Source of the DNA: a bacterium | GTDB taxonomy: Bacteria > UBA10199 > 2-02-FULL-44-16 > JAAZCA01 | DNA length: 64,000 nt | Direction of reading: 5' to 3' | Assembly: GCA_021810905.1 (NCBI GenBank) | Contig: JAJZQH010000009.1 | Coordinates: 1-64,000, forward strand | Shown: positions 43,852 through 52,901 of the stretch, in pieces | Layout: every line of letters begins with the position of its first letter | Position numbering within the stretch: position 1 is the first letter of the stretch | The notes under the pieces: model-generated | Seen by the model: the letters and a program-made list of their open reading frames with translations, nothing else | The model's database searches: none | Told to the model about the DNA's origin: nothing | Program-made: the position numbers and the translations under genes

Positions 43852-45078
43852 ATGGCAGTTTTCGAATACATAGGGATCGATTCCAAGGGGAAGCGCGCCG
43901 CCGGCACGGTCGACGCGACCAACGAACGCGACGCGCGCCAGAGGCTGCGCCGCATGGGCGTCTTTCCTACCACCCTGGGCATTGAGGGCGCGACAAAGCA
44001 GAAGGTCGGTCTCAGCATGCAGGTTGATCTGAGCAAGTACCTGCAGCGCATCAAGACTCAGGAAGTCTCCGTAATGACCAGGCAGTTGGCTACGCTCGTG
44101 GGCTCCAGCATTCCGCTCGTCGACGCTCTCAGCGCGCTCGTGGATCAGATCGAAAACCCCAAGCTCCGCAATATCGTCGCCCGGGTGCGCGACAAGGTTA
44201 CCGAAGGCAGCAAACTCTCGGATGCGATGAGAGGGAATCCGAAGGTTTTCAGCGATCTCTACGTCAATATGATCAATGCGGGAGAGAACAGCGGCGCTCT
44301 CGACGTGGTGCTCGTACGGCTTGCGGAATTCACCGAGGGGCAGGCCAAGCTCAAGGGCAAGGTAGTGAGCGCAATGATCTATCCCGCCATCATGTCGTTC
44401 GTCGGCGTGGCGCTCATGATCATGCTGCTCACGTATGTCGTGCCGAAGGTCACCAAGATCTTTGAGGACATGAAGGCCACGCTGCCCCTCCCTACGCGGA
44501 TACTCATGGGTGTCAGTAACGCGCTTTCAGGCTACTGGTATATCTTTGTCATCATCATTCCGATTGTCGTCTATGCAATCCTTCGCTTCCTCAAGACGCC
44601 GAAGGGACGTGCATGGTGGGACCGCAAGATACTCACGATGCCGCTCTTCGGCCGTATCAACAGGCTGGTTATCGTATCGCGTTTCACGCGGACGCTCGCA
44701 ACCCTGCTCTCGAGCGGCGTGCCGCTTTTGACCGCGCTCGATATCGTCCGCAACATAATAACGAACACGAGGCTGCGCGAGGTGATCGAAGAGACGCGTG
44801 ACAACGTGAGGGAAGGTCAGCCGGTAGCCGATACGCTCAAGCGCAGTGGCGAATTTCCGCCGCTGGTGACCCACATGATCGCCATAGGCGAGAAGACGGG
44901 CGATCTGGAACGCATGCTCGAGAGGATAGCGGACACCTACGATACTGAAGTCGACAATACGCTTTCAACTTTGACTACGCTGCTTGAGCCTATAATGATA
45001 CTCGTGATGGCTGGCGTTGTATCCTTTATCGTTCTTTCGATCCTGTTGCCGATCATGAAACTGAATCAACTTGGCTAG
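43852..45078 (+). CDS. gspF: Type II secretion inner-membrane platform protein GspF
   Basis: The 408-residue platform protein has the standard layout of two cytoplasmic helical domains with three transmembrane helices. It begins MAVFEYIGIDSKGKRAAGTV, and shows VMTRQLATLVGSSIPLVDAL and FTRTLATLLSSGVPLLTALD for the two repeats and LLEPIMILVMAGVVSFIVLS at the end. The Shine-Dalgarno sequence is weak because the intergenic repeat runs up to the ATG. Confidence 0.97.
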   Translation: MAVFEYIGIDSKGKRAAGTVDATNERDARQRLRRMGVFPTTLGIEGATKQKVGLSMQVDLSKYLQRIKTQEVSVMTRQLATLVGSSIPLVDALSALVDQIENPKLRNIVARVRDKVTEGSKLSDAMRGNPKVFSDLYVNMINAGENSGALDVVLVRLAEFTEGQAKLKGKVVSAMIYPAIMSFVGVALMIMLLTYVVPKVTKIFEDMKATLPLPTRILMGVSNALSGYWYIFVIIIPIVVYAILRFLKTPKGRAWWDRKILTMPLFGRINRLVIVSRFTRTLATLLSSGVPLLTALDIVRNIITNTRLREVIEETRDNVREGQPVADTLKRSGEFPPLVTHMIAIGEKTGDLERMLERIADTYDTEVDNTLSTLTTLLEPIMILVMAGVVSFIVLSILLPIMKLNQLG

Positions 45079-45116
45079 TTTTTTAGCGCCCACACTTGTT
45101 GTACTTGAGCCAAGTT

Positions 45117-45245
45117 TTTGGTTTTACGATTCACGAATCACGATTTACGAATCACGTTCAAAGGGGTTGCTTTTCTGAAATAGATGCAGATAATGATTTG
45201 AAAATTTAGGTTTACGAATCACCAATCACCGATCACCGATTTTAA
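45117..45245. repeat. Short-word intergenic repeat arrays, TTCACGAATCACG and ATCACCGATCACC dialects
   Basis: ACGATTCACGAATCACGATTT at 45124 and following and CGAATCACCAATCACCGATC from 45214 are direct word repeats without a clear opposing arm. They separate gspF from gspG. Confidence 0.78.
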
Positions 45246-45255
45246 GGGGGGCAAG

Positions 45256-45705
45256 ATGAAGAAGTTTCTCGCGGGGCAACGAGGTATGACGCTCATCGAA
45301 ATTATGGTCGTGATCACCATTCTGGGCCTTATCGCCACGGTGGTCACGGTCAACGTGCTCGACAGGCTCGACGAGGCGAAGGTCGACACTGCAAAGACCC
45401 AGATGAAAGGCTTCGAGGAGGCGCTCGATCAGTTCCGCCGCGACAACGGCTTCTATCCATCGACCGAACAGGGCCTGATAGCGCTGATAGAAAAACCCTC
45501 CATCGGCAGGGTACCGAAGCGCTTCCCGCCCAAGGGTTATCTCAAGGGCAACAAGGTTCCGCAGGATCCGTGGGGCTGCGATTATTCATACTACAGCCCC
45601 GGCATTCAGGGTCACGAGTACGAGATCTACTCTACGGGCCGCGATTGTCAGGAGGGCGGTGAGGGTATAGACGCCGATATCAGTTCGTTTGAATCCGAGA
45701 AGTAG
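45256..45705 (+). CDS. gspG: Type II secretion major pseudopilin GspG
   Basis: The 149-residue prepilin has the peptidase site RGMTLIEIMVV, with cleavage after Gly10 and Glu at position 5 of the mature protein. It shows the GspG signature FRRDNGFYPSTEQGL and the calcium-site loop QDPWGCDYSYYSPG. AGGGGGG precedes the ATG. A strong stem-loop downstream separates it from gspH. Confidence 0.97.
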   Translation: MKKFLAGQRGMTLIEIMVVITILGLIATVVTVNVLDRLDEAKVDTAKTQMKGFEEALDQFRRDNGFYPSTEQGLIALIEKPSIGRVPKRFPPKGYLKGNKVPQDPWGCDYSYYSPGIQGHEYEIYSTGRDCQEGGEGIDADISSFESEK

Positions 45706-45746
45706 TATCAGTCGGTCCGCGGGGCGGAAGTAGATCAAATTACAGT

Positions 45747-45787
45747 CGGCCGTCCCGGCCTCGCGTAAGCGTAAGCCGGGACGGCCG
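45747..45787. other. Perfect 12-bp stem-loop between gspG and gspH
   Basis: CGGCCGTCCCGG pairs with CCGGGACGGCCG around a 17-nt loop. No T-run follows, so it is more likely an mRNA-protecting or attenuating structure than a full terminator. Confidence 0.8.
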
Positions 45788-45809
45788 TATTAAATTCAGG
45801 ACGGCACTG

Positions 45810-46538
45810 ATGAGCCGTTACGGAAAGAATGCAATGACCGATGCTTTGCGCGGCGATCGACGCAGGAAGGCGCTTGCCGGCTTTACGCTCCTCGAGATGA
45901 TTGTGGCGCTTGCCATTGTGGCCCTGATCCTGGGAGTCATGGTAAGCCGCATGGACAGGATGCTGGAATGGGACATGAAGAAGGCGTCGAACAAGCTCGC
46001 ATCCACAGTCAGGTATCTCTACAACAAATCAGCTACTGAGGGCCTCTACATTCGGCTTGTGCTCGACATAGACGAAAATGCCTACTGGGTGGAGGCCACC
46101 ACCGACCCGTTCACGTTGTCCAGCGGCGAGGGCGAAAAAAAGAAGAGCGGCTCCGACAAAAAGGCCGAGGAAAAAAAGAAAGAGGAGACTAAGCCCGGCG
46201 CAGAGGCTGGCGCTGCCGAAGGTCAGAAGACCGCCGCCGCCGGTTCGCCCGGAGAGATCAAACCTCACGAACCGGTATTCAATCAGGTCGATGAATTCCT
46301 TCTAAAGCCGACGAAGCTTCCAGATACGGTATTCTTCAAGGACGTCTACGTGGAACATGAGCCTCATGCCGTGGCAGGCGGTAAGGCCGTCATCTATTTT
46401 TTTCCGAACGGCTACGTTGAGCACGCGATCATCAATCTTCGCGATGAAACCGATGAGACGCAATACTCTCTCGAAACGAATCCCGTGAGCGGCAAAGTCA
46501 GCATCGAGGATCGATACCGCAATATGGGCAAGGACTAG
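45810..46538 (+). CDS. gspH: Type II secretion minor pseudopilin GspH
   Basis: A 242-residue pseudopilin with prepilin site AGFTLLEMIVALAIV near residue 30. The globular domain is interrupted at about 100-150 by a Lys/Glu-rich then Ala/Gly-rich insert (EGEKKKSGSDKKAEEKKKEE). Such a charged insert is unusual for GspH. The family's C-terminal beta domain (VYVEHEPHAVAGGKAVIYFF) follows. Confidence 0.88.
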   Translation: MSRYGKNAMTDALRGDRRRKALAGFTLLEMIVALAIVALILGVMVSRMDRMLEWDMKKASNKLASTVRYLYNKSATEGLYIRLVLDIDENAYWVEATTDPFTLSSGEGEKKKSGSDKKAEEKKKEETKPGAEAGAAEGQKTAAAGSPGEIKPHEPVFNQVDEFLLKPTKLPDTVFFKDVYVEHEPHAVAGGKAVIYFFPNGYVEHAIINLRDETDETQYSLETNPVSGKVSIEDRYRNMGKD

Positions 46539-46539
46539 C

Positions 46540-47010
46540 ATGCATCTCCGCACTACATCACAGCACGCGTTTACGCTTCTCGAGGTGATGGTGGCCATTG
46601 CGGTTCTGGCCATATCGTTCACGGTTCTGCTCACGTTTTCAGGCAACACCCTCGTCAAAAGCGGCCGCGCAGAGAGGATGCTCACCGCAACGCTGCTCGC
46701 CAGGCAGAAAATGGCGGAAATCGAAATCGATCTCAATAAATCGATCAAGAAGGGAGAATTTCCTGAGGAGAAGAGCGATGAAGGCAAGTTCGACGAACCG
46801 TTCGAGGACTACAACTGGAAGATGGAGATAAGGCGCGTCGAACTGCCCGCTCCGGTTACCGGCGAAAAGGGCAGCATACAGGAGACTATCGGACGCCAGC
46901 TGACGAAGGAGATAAGCAAGACCGTGCGCGAGCTGACCCTGACCGTGCTATGGACGGAGATGGGCGAGGAGCAGTCGTTCGATGTAGTGACGCATATAGT
47001 TAAACTATGA
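46540..47010 (+). CDS. gspI: Type II secretion minor pseudopilin GspI
   Basis: A 156-residue pseudopilin with prepilin site HAFTLLEVMVAIAVLA, short leader and a C-terminal LTVLWTEMGEE strand typical of GspI. It starts 1 bp after gspH and overlaps gspJ by 4 nt. GspI, J and K form the pseudopilus tip. Confidence 0.92.
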   Translation: MHLRTTSQHAFTLLEVMVAIAVLAISFTVLLTFSGNTLVKSGRAERMLTATLLARQKMAEIEIDLNKSIKKGEFPEEKSDEGKFDEPFEDYNWKMEIRRVELPAPVTGEKGSIQETIGRQLTKEISKTVRELTLTVLWTEMGEEQSFDVVTHIVKL

Positions 47011-47759
47011 ATATTTCACGCGTGCGAAAAGATTTCGGATTCACCCTCCTCGAGGTCATGGTGGCGGTGGCGCTGATCGGCGTCATCATGTCGCTCGTCT
47101 GGTCCACTACTTCACAGAGCCTCCGCACTAAAGACCGAGTTGAAGAGCGCGACACCATCTTCCATTCGTCCGACGTCGCGTTGCGCAAGGTCGCAGACGA
47201 CATCGCGGTCGCATTTCTCACGCCGTCCTCTACGACGACGGCTGCCGCACCAGCTGCTGGAGGAACCGCGGCCCCGGCCATGACTCCTACTCCGACCGCT
47301 ACTACAGCGACCCAGCCTTTTAAGACTTTTTTTATAGGCGAGGACCGCGGCGACCAGGATTCTGTCAGGTTCAGTTCACTTTCCCATATCAGGCTGGTGA
47401 AGGATTCCAAGCAGTCCGATCAGTGCAAGATATCATATGAGATGGTTCCGAATCCTGAGGAGCCCAGGCGTTTCGATCTGATGAGACGCGAGGATGCATT
47501 GCTCGATGCTACGACAGAGGTCACCGGCAAGGCGTTCCCGCTCGCGGAGGGCATAGCCCAGTTCAACGTCGAATATTACGACGAGCGCAAGGGAGAGTGG
47601 GGCAAGGAGTGGGATACTGAAAAAGGCGACTGGAAGGACAAGTTGCCGGTGGCCGTGCGCGTGACACTCGCATTCCCTGATCCGGACGACGAGACGAAGA
47701 CGATTCCGCTCAGCACAGCGGTGATGCTGCCGCTATCGAGCGGACCGATAGAACCGTGA
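47007..47759 (+). CDS. gspJ: Type II secretion minor pseudopilin GspJ
   Basis: A 250-residue pseudopilin with prepilin site FGFTLLEVMVAVALIG. An Ala/Thr/Pro-rich insert interrupts the globular domain at about 75-105. The final residues (IEP) and TGA stop are encoded by GAACCGTGA, the opening word of the following repeat array. Confidence 0.92.
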   Translation: MNISRVRKDFGFTLLEVMVAVALIGVIMSLVWSTTSQSLRTKDRVEERDTIFHSSDVALRKVADDIAVAFLTPSSTTTAAAPAAGGTAAPAMTPTPTATTATQPFKTFFIGEDRGDQDSVRFSSLSHIRLVKDSKQSDQCKISYEMVPNPEEPRRFDLMRREDALLDATTEVTGKAFPLAEGIAQFNVEYYDERKGEWGKEWDTEKGDWKDKLPVAVRVTLAFPDPDDETKTIPLSTAVMLPLSSGPIEP

Positions 47760-47850
47760 TTCGTCGTTAGTCGTTTGTCGTTGGTCGTTCGTAAATCGTG
47801 GATAACGGGTTGCGAACGACGAAATACGAACGACGAACGACGTAATATAA
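47753..47850. repeat. Short-word intergenic repeat array, TCGTTAGTCGTT / ACGAACGACG dialect
   Basis: Left-arm words GTCGTTAGTCGTTTGTCG and right-arm words ACGAACGACGAACGACG are opposed. The array closely resembles that at 43724. Confidence 0.86.
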
Positions 47851-47858
47851 GAGATACC

Positions 47859-49235
47859 ATGAAGCTAAAGTTGACGAACAAGAGAGGTGTTGCATTGATG
47901 CTCGTGTTGTCGGCGATCACGGTGCTCACTACCATGGGCGTTGAGTTCGCATATAACACGACCGTCTATTACAACCTCGCGCAGAACGAGCGCAACCGGC
48001 TGCAGGCGTATTATATGGCCAGGTCCGCGTACAACTTCATGCGGCTGGAACTCAAATTCGACAAGATGTTTCGCCAGGTGGTGCAGAGCCAGAATCTGGG
48101 CCAGTATCTTGGCGGGAACGCACAGCTGCCGCTCTGCCAGCAGTTTCCTCTTTCGACCGGCCTGATTCGCGCGGTCTTCATCAAGGGCGAAGTTCCAGGC
48201 ATGGGAGGAGGCGGTGGAGAAGGCGAGGCCGCGTCCGCGCCCGAAGAGACTGCCCCAGCACCCCCAACGGAAGGCGGCGAGAATGTGGAGGAGGCGCGCA
48301 AGGACATCTCAATATCGCAGGAACAAGGGGCCAAGGAATTTCTCTCCTTTGAGGGCGATTTCGACGGCGAGTGCGTGGACGAAGGAACAAAGGTGAATCT
48401 CAACGGGTTAGCAGGGCTTTCGCAGACGCCGGGACAAGACGGTTCTCCCAGCGCATTCGACCAGTACAAACAGTTTCTCTTCAGATTCATGTCACAGGAT
48501 AAATTCAAGCCGCTATTCGAGAGTGCCGGCGTGCGCATACCCGACGTCGTCACGAATATCGGAGACTGGATAGACGCAAACAACGAGATCAACGAGCTGG
48601 ATGGCAGGGTCGGCGGCGCTGAGATTACGCTCTATCAGAGGGCGCTGGCGCCTTACCAGGTCAAGAACGGAAAACTTACGACGCTGCTTGAGGCCTACCT
48701 CATAGATGGCGTCGTGGATGAATGGTTTGATCCGATGATCGATTATTTCACGATCTATGGAGATGGGACCGTAAATGTCTGCGCGGCCAGCAAAGAGGTG
48801 GTGGAAGGGCTTATTCGCAGATACGTCGATTCCAACCCGAACCTTCCGCCGCTGCGGCTGGAAGACCAGGAGGAGATGGACAGGCTCACAAGCGCCATCA
48901 CCGAAGCATGTGGCGCCGGCGGAACCGGAACGCAGCTTGCTCAGCAGGTAGCGCAGGCCCTGGACACCGCGATCGGCGCGATCGCTGGTACGACTACCGC
49001 GCCGCCGCCAGCTCCGGGCGCTACGACCCCGCCGGCCGCAGGCGCTGCACCTGGAACTCCGGCAGCCGGCGCGACTACAAGCGGCTTTGCTTCGTATATC
49101 AGTACCGAGCCGCGCTATTTTTCCCTGAAGCTTACTGGAGAGGTCGGAGATACGATGGTCCGCATCAAGTCTGTCGTAGACGTAAAGGATCCCGATCCCA
49201 AGAAATGGAAACTGCTGTACTGGAAGGTATACTGA
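47859..49235 (+). CDS. gspK: Type II secretion minor pseudopilin GspK
   Basis: A 458-residue protein, large as is usual for the tip pseudopilin. It has prepilin-like start KRGVALMLVLSAITVL, with Val-Ala-Leu in place of Phe-Thr-Leu and no Glu5, as in other GspK. The globular domain includes GDWIDANNEINELDG and a helix-hairpin-helix-like segment. Gly/Glu- and Pro/Ala-rich inserts occur at about 110-150 and 380-415. The ATG at 47859 is chosen because the frame upstream runs through the repeat. Confidence 0.93.
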   Translation: MKLKLTNKRGVALMLVLSAITVLTTMGVEFAYNTTVYYNLAQNERNRLQAYYMARSAYNFMRLELKFDKMFRQVVQSQNLGQYLGGNAQLPLCQQFPLSTGLIRAVFIKGEVPGMGGGGGEGEAASAPEETAPAPPTEGGENVEEARKDISISQEQGAKEFLSFEGDFDGECVDEGTKVNLNGLAGLSQTPGQDGSPSAFDQYKQFLFRFMSQDKFKPLFESAGVRIPDVVTNIGDWIDANNEINELDGRVGGAEITLYQRALAPYQVKNGKLTTLLEAYLIDGVVDEWFDPMIDYFTIYGDGTVNVCAASKEVVEGLIRRYVDSNPNLPPLRLEDQEEMDRLTSAITEACGAGGTGTQLAQQVAQALDTAIGAIAGTTTAPPPAPGATTPPAAGAAPGTPAAGATTSGFASYISTEPRYFSLKLTGEVGDTMVRIKSVVDVKDPDPKKWKLLYWKVY

Positions 49236-49320
49236 AGTCAGAATACAGAATACAGAAGTCAGAATACAGAATGAGTTATAAATAAATTCTGGCTTCTGAA
49301 TTCTGGCTTCTGAATTCTGA
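49236..49320. repeat. Short-word intergenic repeat array, CAGAATA / TTCTGAA dialect
   Basis: TCAGAATACAGAATACAGAA on the left is opposed by TTCTGGCTTCTGAATTCTGG on the right, with an AT-rich centre. It separates gspK from gspL. Confidence 0.88.
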
Positions 49321-49356
49321 GTAGTAATAGAATTCTCACTGTGGTATTAGGGACTT

Positions 49357-50964
49357 ATGCCCCATCGGATCGTCGGCATTGATGTTGGCAGCTACGCGGT
49401 GAAGATTGCCGTGGTCGAACGCAGTTTCCGTTCATTTGCGTTTACGGAATTCTACGAGCGGCGGATTCAGTACAACGAACTCTTAAGCCCTGAAGAATCC
49501 ATCGCCATCGCACTGCAAGGGCTCATAGACGACCACAACGTGAGCTGGGATTTCACCTGCGTAGGTTTTCCTTCGCAGCGCGTCACCTCGCGTCTTTTGA
49601 CCTTCCCGTTCGGAAGCCTCAAGAAGATAGACCAGACGGTTCAATTCGAGATCGAGAGCTACATCCCGTTCGAGATGGATCAGGTCGTGCTTGATTACGC
49701 CGTGGTCTGGCAGACCAAAGAAGCCTCGCGCGTCATGGTCGTCTACGTGCAGAAAACGGAGCTCGCAAAGGAACTGTCCGCGCTGGGCGCCGTCAACGTG
49801 GATCCGAGATACGTGTGCGTTGAGGGTGTAGATCAGATCGGGCTCATCAACGTCGGCATGGTCCCGCCTGAAGGCGCATACGCGATAATCGACATAGGGC
49901 ATTCCAAGAGCACGGTCACGATCTGCCGCGGCAAGAACCTGGGCTACATCCGCGCCATCTCACTCGCTGGAAAGGCGATAACGGAAGCCATCGCCGAGCG
50001 CATGTCGGTGCCTTACGATGAGGCGGAGAGGCTCAAGATCGAGATGGGGCATCTGCCGCTCTCCGGTGAAGAGGTCGTTGACGATATATCCCGCGAGGTC
50101 TCGACCGCGATCGCCGGCGTGATGGATGAACTGCTTTTGCACCTGCGGCAGACTCTCTTCACATATCATGAGACCGAGAGCGTTCCTGTGGAGGGAATCT
50201 ATCTCTGCGGCGGGACTTCCCGCATGCCCGGACTCGACCGCTACATCTCCGATACGCTCAAGCTCAACGTCACGTACCTCAATTGCACCGAGTTCCATTT
50301 TACGCGCCTGGATCGTGCTGACGCGCATCGACACGTCATTCCGCAGGCGCTTGCCCTTGCCCTCAGAGGCGTTGCTGGAGGCGGACCGGACATCAACCTG
50401 CGGAGGGACGAGTTCGCGTTCAAGGGCGACGTGCAGCAGTTCGGCGGCAGCGTGCGCAAAATAGGCATCGCCCTGGGGCTCATCGTTTTCCTGGCCCTCA
50501 TCAATTTTACTACGAAATACTATTCGGTGAAGAGACAGATCGACAAGATGACGGGCGACGTCGTGACTCTCGTCAAGCAGTCGCTGCCCAATACGCCCAC
50601 CAGGGGCGCGCTGACTCCGAAGTCGGCGATAGCCCTCATAAAAGGGAAGCAGATGGAGGTGGACGAAAAGATCGGCCAGCTTGACGCAGTGGTTGGCGTC
50701 TCGCCGCTGGAAGTGCTCAAGGAAATTTCCGCGCTCCTGCCTCCGCGCGATCAGCTCTCTCTCGACGTGGAGGATATAAGCATCACGGGCGACAGGGTTA
50801 CGCTCGATGGCGTAGTGGCGGATTTCAAGGCGGTCGATACGGTCAAACAGGCGCTCGAGAAATCGTCTCTCTTCAGCAACGTGACGGCCGGCAACGTGAG
50901 GAAGGGCGTGAAGAGCGAGGTGAAATTCAGCATGTCGATGGAATTGGGCTCAAAGAAGGAATAA
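49357..50964 (+). CDS. gspL: Type II secretion protein GspL (PilM/PilN-like)
   Basis: The 535-residue protein has an actin-like cytoplasmic domain (GIDVGSYAVKIAVVERSF and IIDIGHSKSTVTI and LCGGTSRMPGLDRYI), close to PilM. A transmembrane helix is at about 370-385, followed by a PilN-like periplasmic domain. In the secretion system GspL anchors GspE to the membrane. It is followed by gspM after 4 bp. Confidence 0.92.
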   Translation: MPHRIVGIDVGSYAVKIAVVERSFRSFAFTEFYERRIQYNELLSPEESIAIALQGLIDDHNVSWDFTCVGFPSQRVTSRLLTFPFGSLKKIDQTVQFEIESYIPFEMDQVVLDYAVVWQTKEASRVMVVYVQKTELAKELSALGAVNVDPRYVCVEGVDQIGLINVGMVPPEGAYAIIDIGHSKSTVTICRGKNLGYIRAISLAGKAITEAIAERMSVPYDEAERLKIEMGHLPLSGEEVVDDISREVSTAIAGVMDELLLHLRQTLFTYHETESVPVEGIYLCGGTSRMPGLDRYISDTLKLNVTYLNCTEFHFTRLDRADAHRHVIPQALALALRGVAGGGPDINLRRDEFAFKGDVQQFGGSVRKIGIALGLIVFLALINFTTKYYSVKRQIDKMTGDVVTLVKQSLPNTPTRGALTPKSAIALIKGKQMEVDEKIGQLDAVVGVSPLEVLKEISALLPPRDQLSLDVEDISITGDRVTLDGVVADFKAVDTVKQALEKSSLFSNVTAGNVRKGVKSEVKFSMSMELGSKKE

Positions 50965-50968
50965 GACC

Positions 50969-51574
50969 ATGGCACTGAGGCTCGGTTCGTTTGATCTGAA
51001 AAAACTCTCTATCGAGAAGATCTATAACGCGTATTTCGGGATGAGCCCGAGAGAGCAGACCGCCGCCCTTGTAGCGGCGGCCGTAGCCCTGGTCCTGATC
51101 GTAGTGCTTCCGGTCTGGATCGCATCCAGCAGGATCGGCAAGCTGGAGCGCGAGGTTGCGCAGGGATCGAAGCAGTTCAAGGACGTCGTGAGGGCGATCG
51201 AAGCTTACAGCGCGCGCAAGGCCGATCTTCAAGGTCTGCAGAAGATGCTCACGGCGGGCTACGACGCGTCGCCGTCCACTACGATCGAGGCGATTGCGGA
51301 AAAGACCGGCCTCAAGGACCAGATAGATTCCATCAAGGCAAAACCCGTGGCGCCTTCCGACGTTCTCGAGGAGTCCGCCGTTGACGTGCGCCTCAAGAAG
51401 GTGCGGCTCGAACCTCTCATCGATTTCCTGCAGGCTGTCGAAAACGATCCTGATAAACTCCTCCGCATCAAGATGCTCGACGTCAAACCGAGGTTCGACA
51501 ACAAGCAGGAGCTTGACGCATCGATGACGATCTCCACGTACAAGCTCCTGGAAGGCGCGCCTGAAGGCACATGA
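50969..51574 (+). CDS. gspM: Type II secretion protein GspM
   Basis: A 201-residue bitopic protein. A hydrophobic helix at about 32-55 follows the typical GspM motif MSPREQTAALVAAA, then a coiled coil and a ferredoxin-like periplasmic domain. GspM pairs with GspL in the inner-membrane platform. AAGGAA is 7 nt before the ATG. Confidence 0.9.
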   Translation: MALRLGSFDLKKLSIEKIYNAYFGMSPREQTAALVAAAVALVLIVVLPVWIASSRIGKLEREVAQGSKQFKDVVRAIEAYSARKADLQGLQKMLTAGYDASPSTTIEAIAEKTGLKDQIDSIKAKPVAPSDVLEESAVDVRLKKVRLEPLIDFLQAVENDPDKLLRIKMLDVKPRFDNKQELDASMTISTYKLLEGAPEGT

Positions 51575-51591
51575 TGTCTGGAGGTTTCTAA

Positions 51592-52506
51592 ATGGGCTCG
51601 CGGGTAGTCAAATATATCGTTTACTTCGTGGCGTTTTTCGTCTGCTACGCCGTATTTCTTTACTGGGTATTCCCTTACGACGCGCTCAAGGACCGCATCC
51701 TATCCTCGATGGAACGCCAGCTGGGCGGCGGACTCTCCGTATCCGCCAAGAGCCTCGCTCCGTACTGGTTCACCGGAGTCGATGTCGAGGGGCTCTCGAT
51801 TGAAGGGGCGGGCGCGCAAGGCGCGGCGGAACTCGTTCAGATCAAATCCGCACGCGCGCGCGCGTCGCTCATTTCTCTGTTGATCGGAAGGCCGAATATC
51901 AATTTTACGCTGAAGATGGGAAAGGGGGAGATATCGGGGAGCGCTTCCATGGGCGAGGATGCCGTGTCGCTTGACGTGGGCCTCGACAACGTGGATCTCT
52001 CCTCTTTCCCTTTTATCGCAGCCGGCACCGGGCTCAAGATGTCCAGCAAGATCAACGGGCAGGTTGAACTGCAGATAGATCGACAGCAGCCGGTGCGTTC
52101 CACGGGCGGCGTTACGTTGAGGCTCGATTCTCTCAAGATCGCAGGCGCAGAGATTAAGCTCGGCGAGATGCCTCTCACGATTCCGGATCTCGATATCGCA
52201 AAAGGGCGCGAGTCCCAGATCAAAATCACCCTGGCCAAGGGCGTGGCCACGGTAGAGAATTTCAAATTCGCAAACGGCGACCTTGCGCTGGACGTGAAGG
52301 GGAAAATTTTTCTCTCGAACAAGGTCGATAACTATCGTTTCAATCTGAACGGTGCCTTTGCGGTCACTCAGAAACTGGGAGAGGCGCTCCCATTCCTCTT
52401 CATCGTCGATTCGCAGAAGCAGGAAGACGGCAGTTACCCCATAGCAATCACAGGTCGCCTCGCAAAACCCTCCGTCAAGATAGGCACCTTCACACTCCCG
52501 CTGTAA
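51592..52506 (+). CDS. gspN: Type II secretion protein GspN
   Basis: A 304-residue protein with one N-terminal transmembrane helix and a long beta-rich periplasmic part of the AsmA-like kind (LSVSAKSLAPYWFTGVDVEG and NVDLSSFPFIAAGTGLKMSS). It matches the GspN family found in deltaproteobacterial and some gamma-proteobacterial systems. GGAGG is 8 nt upstream. It is the last gene of the operon; a prepilin peptidase gene (gspO) is not present. Confidence 0.9.
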   Translation: MGSRVVKYIVYFVAFFVCYAVFLYWVFPYDALKDRILSSMERQLGGGLSVSAKSLAPYWFTGVDVEGLSIEGAGAQGAAELVQIKSARARASLISLLIGRPNINFTLKMGKGEISGSASMGEDAVSLDVGLDNVDLSSFPFIAAGTGLKMSSKINGQVELQIDRQQPVRSTGGVTLRLDSLKIAGAEIKLGEMPLTIPDLDIAKGRESQIKITLAKGVATVENFKFANGDLALDVKGKIFLSNKVDNYRFNLNGAFAVTQKLGEALPFLFIVDSQKQEDGSYPIAITGRLAKPSVKIGTFTLPL

Positions 52507-52583
52507 CGAGCTGCGTGCGACAAAGTACGCGCGGCTTCCGCCCTCACGGCGAGGGAGCGCGGTAGCCACAGCAGATCATCTCC

Positions 52584-52901
52584 TCACACGACCTTGACGC
52601 CGGTTGTGCGGATGGCATGCAGGATCGGGAGCCAGGTGTTGGTGCGGTAGTCCGCAAGGGAGATAGCGAGAGGTTCAATGCGGGGATCGATGCGGTGGGC
52701 GAGCCGCTGCAGAAAACATCCTTCCTCGATCGGGTCCGTGCCGAATTTCTTCGAGACAACGCATACGTCGATATCGCTGTCGCGCGTGCTTTTTCCGGAC
52801 GCCCTTGATCCGAACAGTATCAGGGCGTCGACCGGGATGCCCTCCTGCTGAATCGATTCGGCGTACATCTGAAGTTTCTTGATCAACGTCTTTGTAACCA
52901 T
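52584..52901 (-). CDS. mntA: MNT-type nucleotidyltransferase (antitoxin of HEPN/MNT pair)
   Basis: A 105-residue minimal nucleotidyltransferase. The signature LILFGSRASGKSTRDSDIDVCVV (cut here by position: GS at about 32-33, D-S-D-I-D at 41-45) is complete. MNT proteins modify or neutralise their HEPN partner. It overlaps the upstream HEPN gene by 19 bp, which is the usual two-gene order HEPN then MNT or the reverse. No signal of degradation is seen. Confidence 0.88.
   Translation of the reverse strand: MVTKTLIKKLQMYAESIQQEGIPVDALILFGSRASGKSTRDSDIDVCVVSKKFGTDPIEEGCFLQRLAHRIDPRIEPLAISLADYRTNTWLPILHAIRTTGVKVV

Noticed and set aside
45747-45787. Rho-independent terminator after gspG
   Set aside because: The stem is strong but lacks a T-run, and gspH-N downstream need transcription; it is listed as a stem-loop instead.
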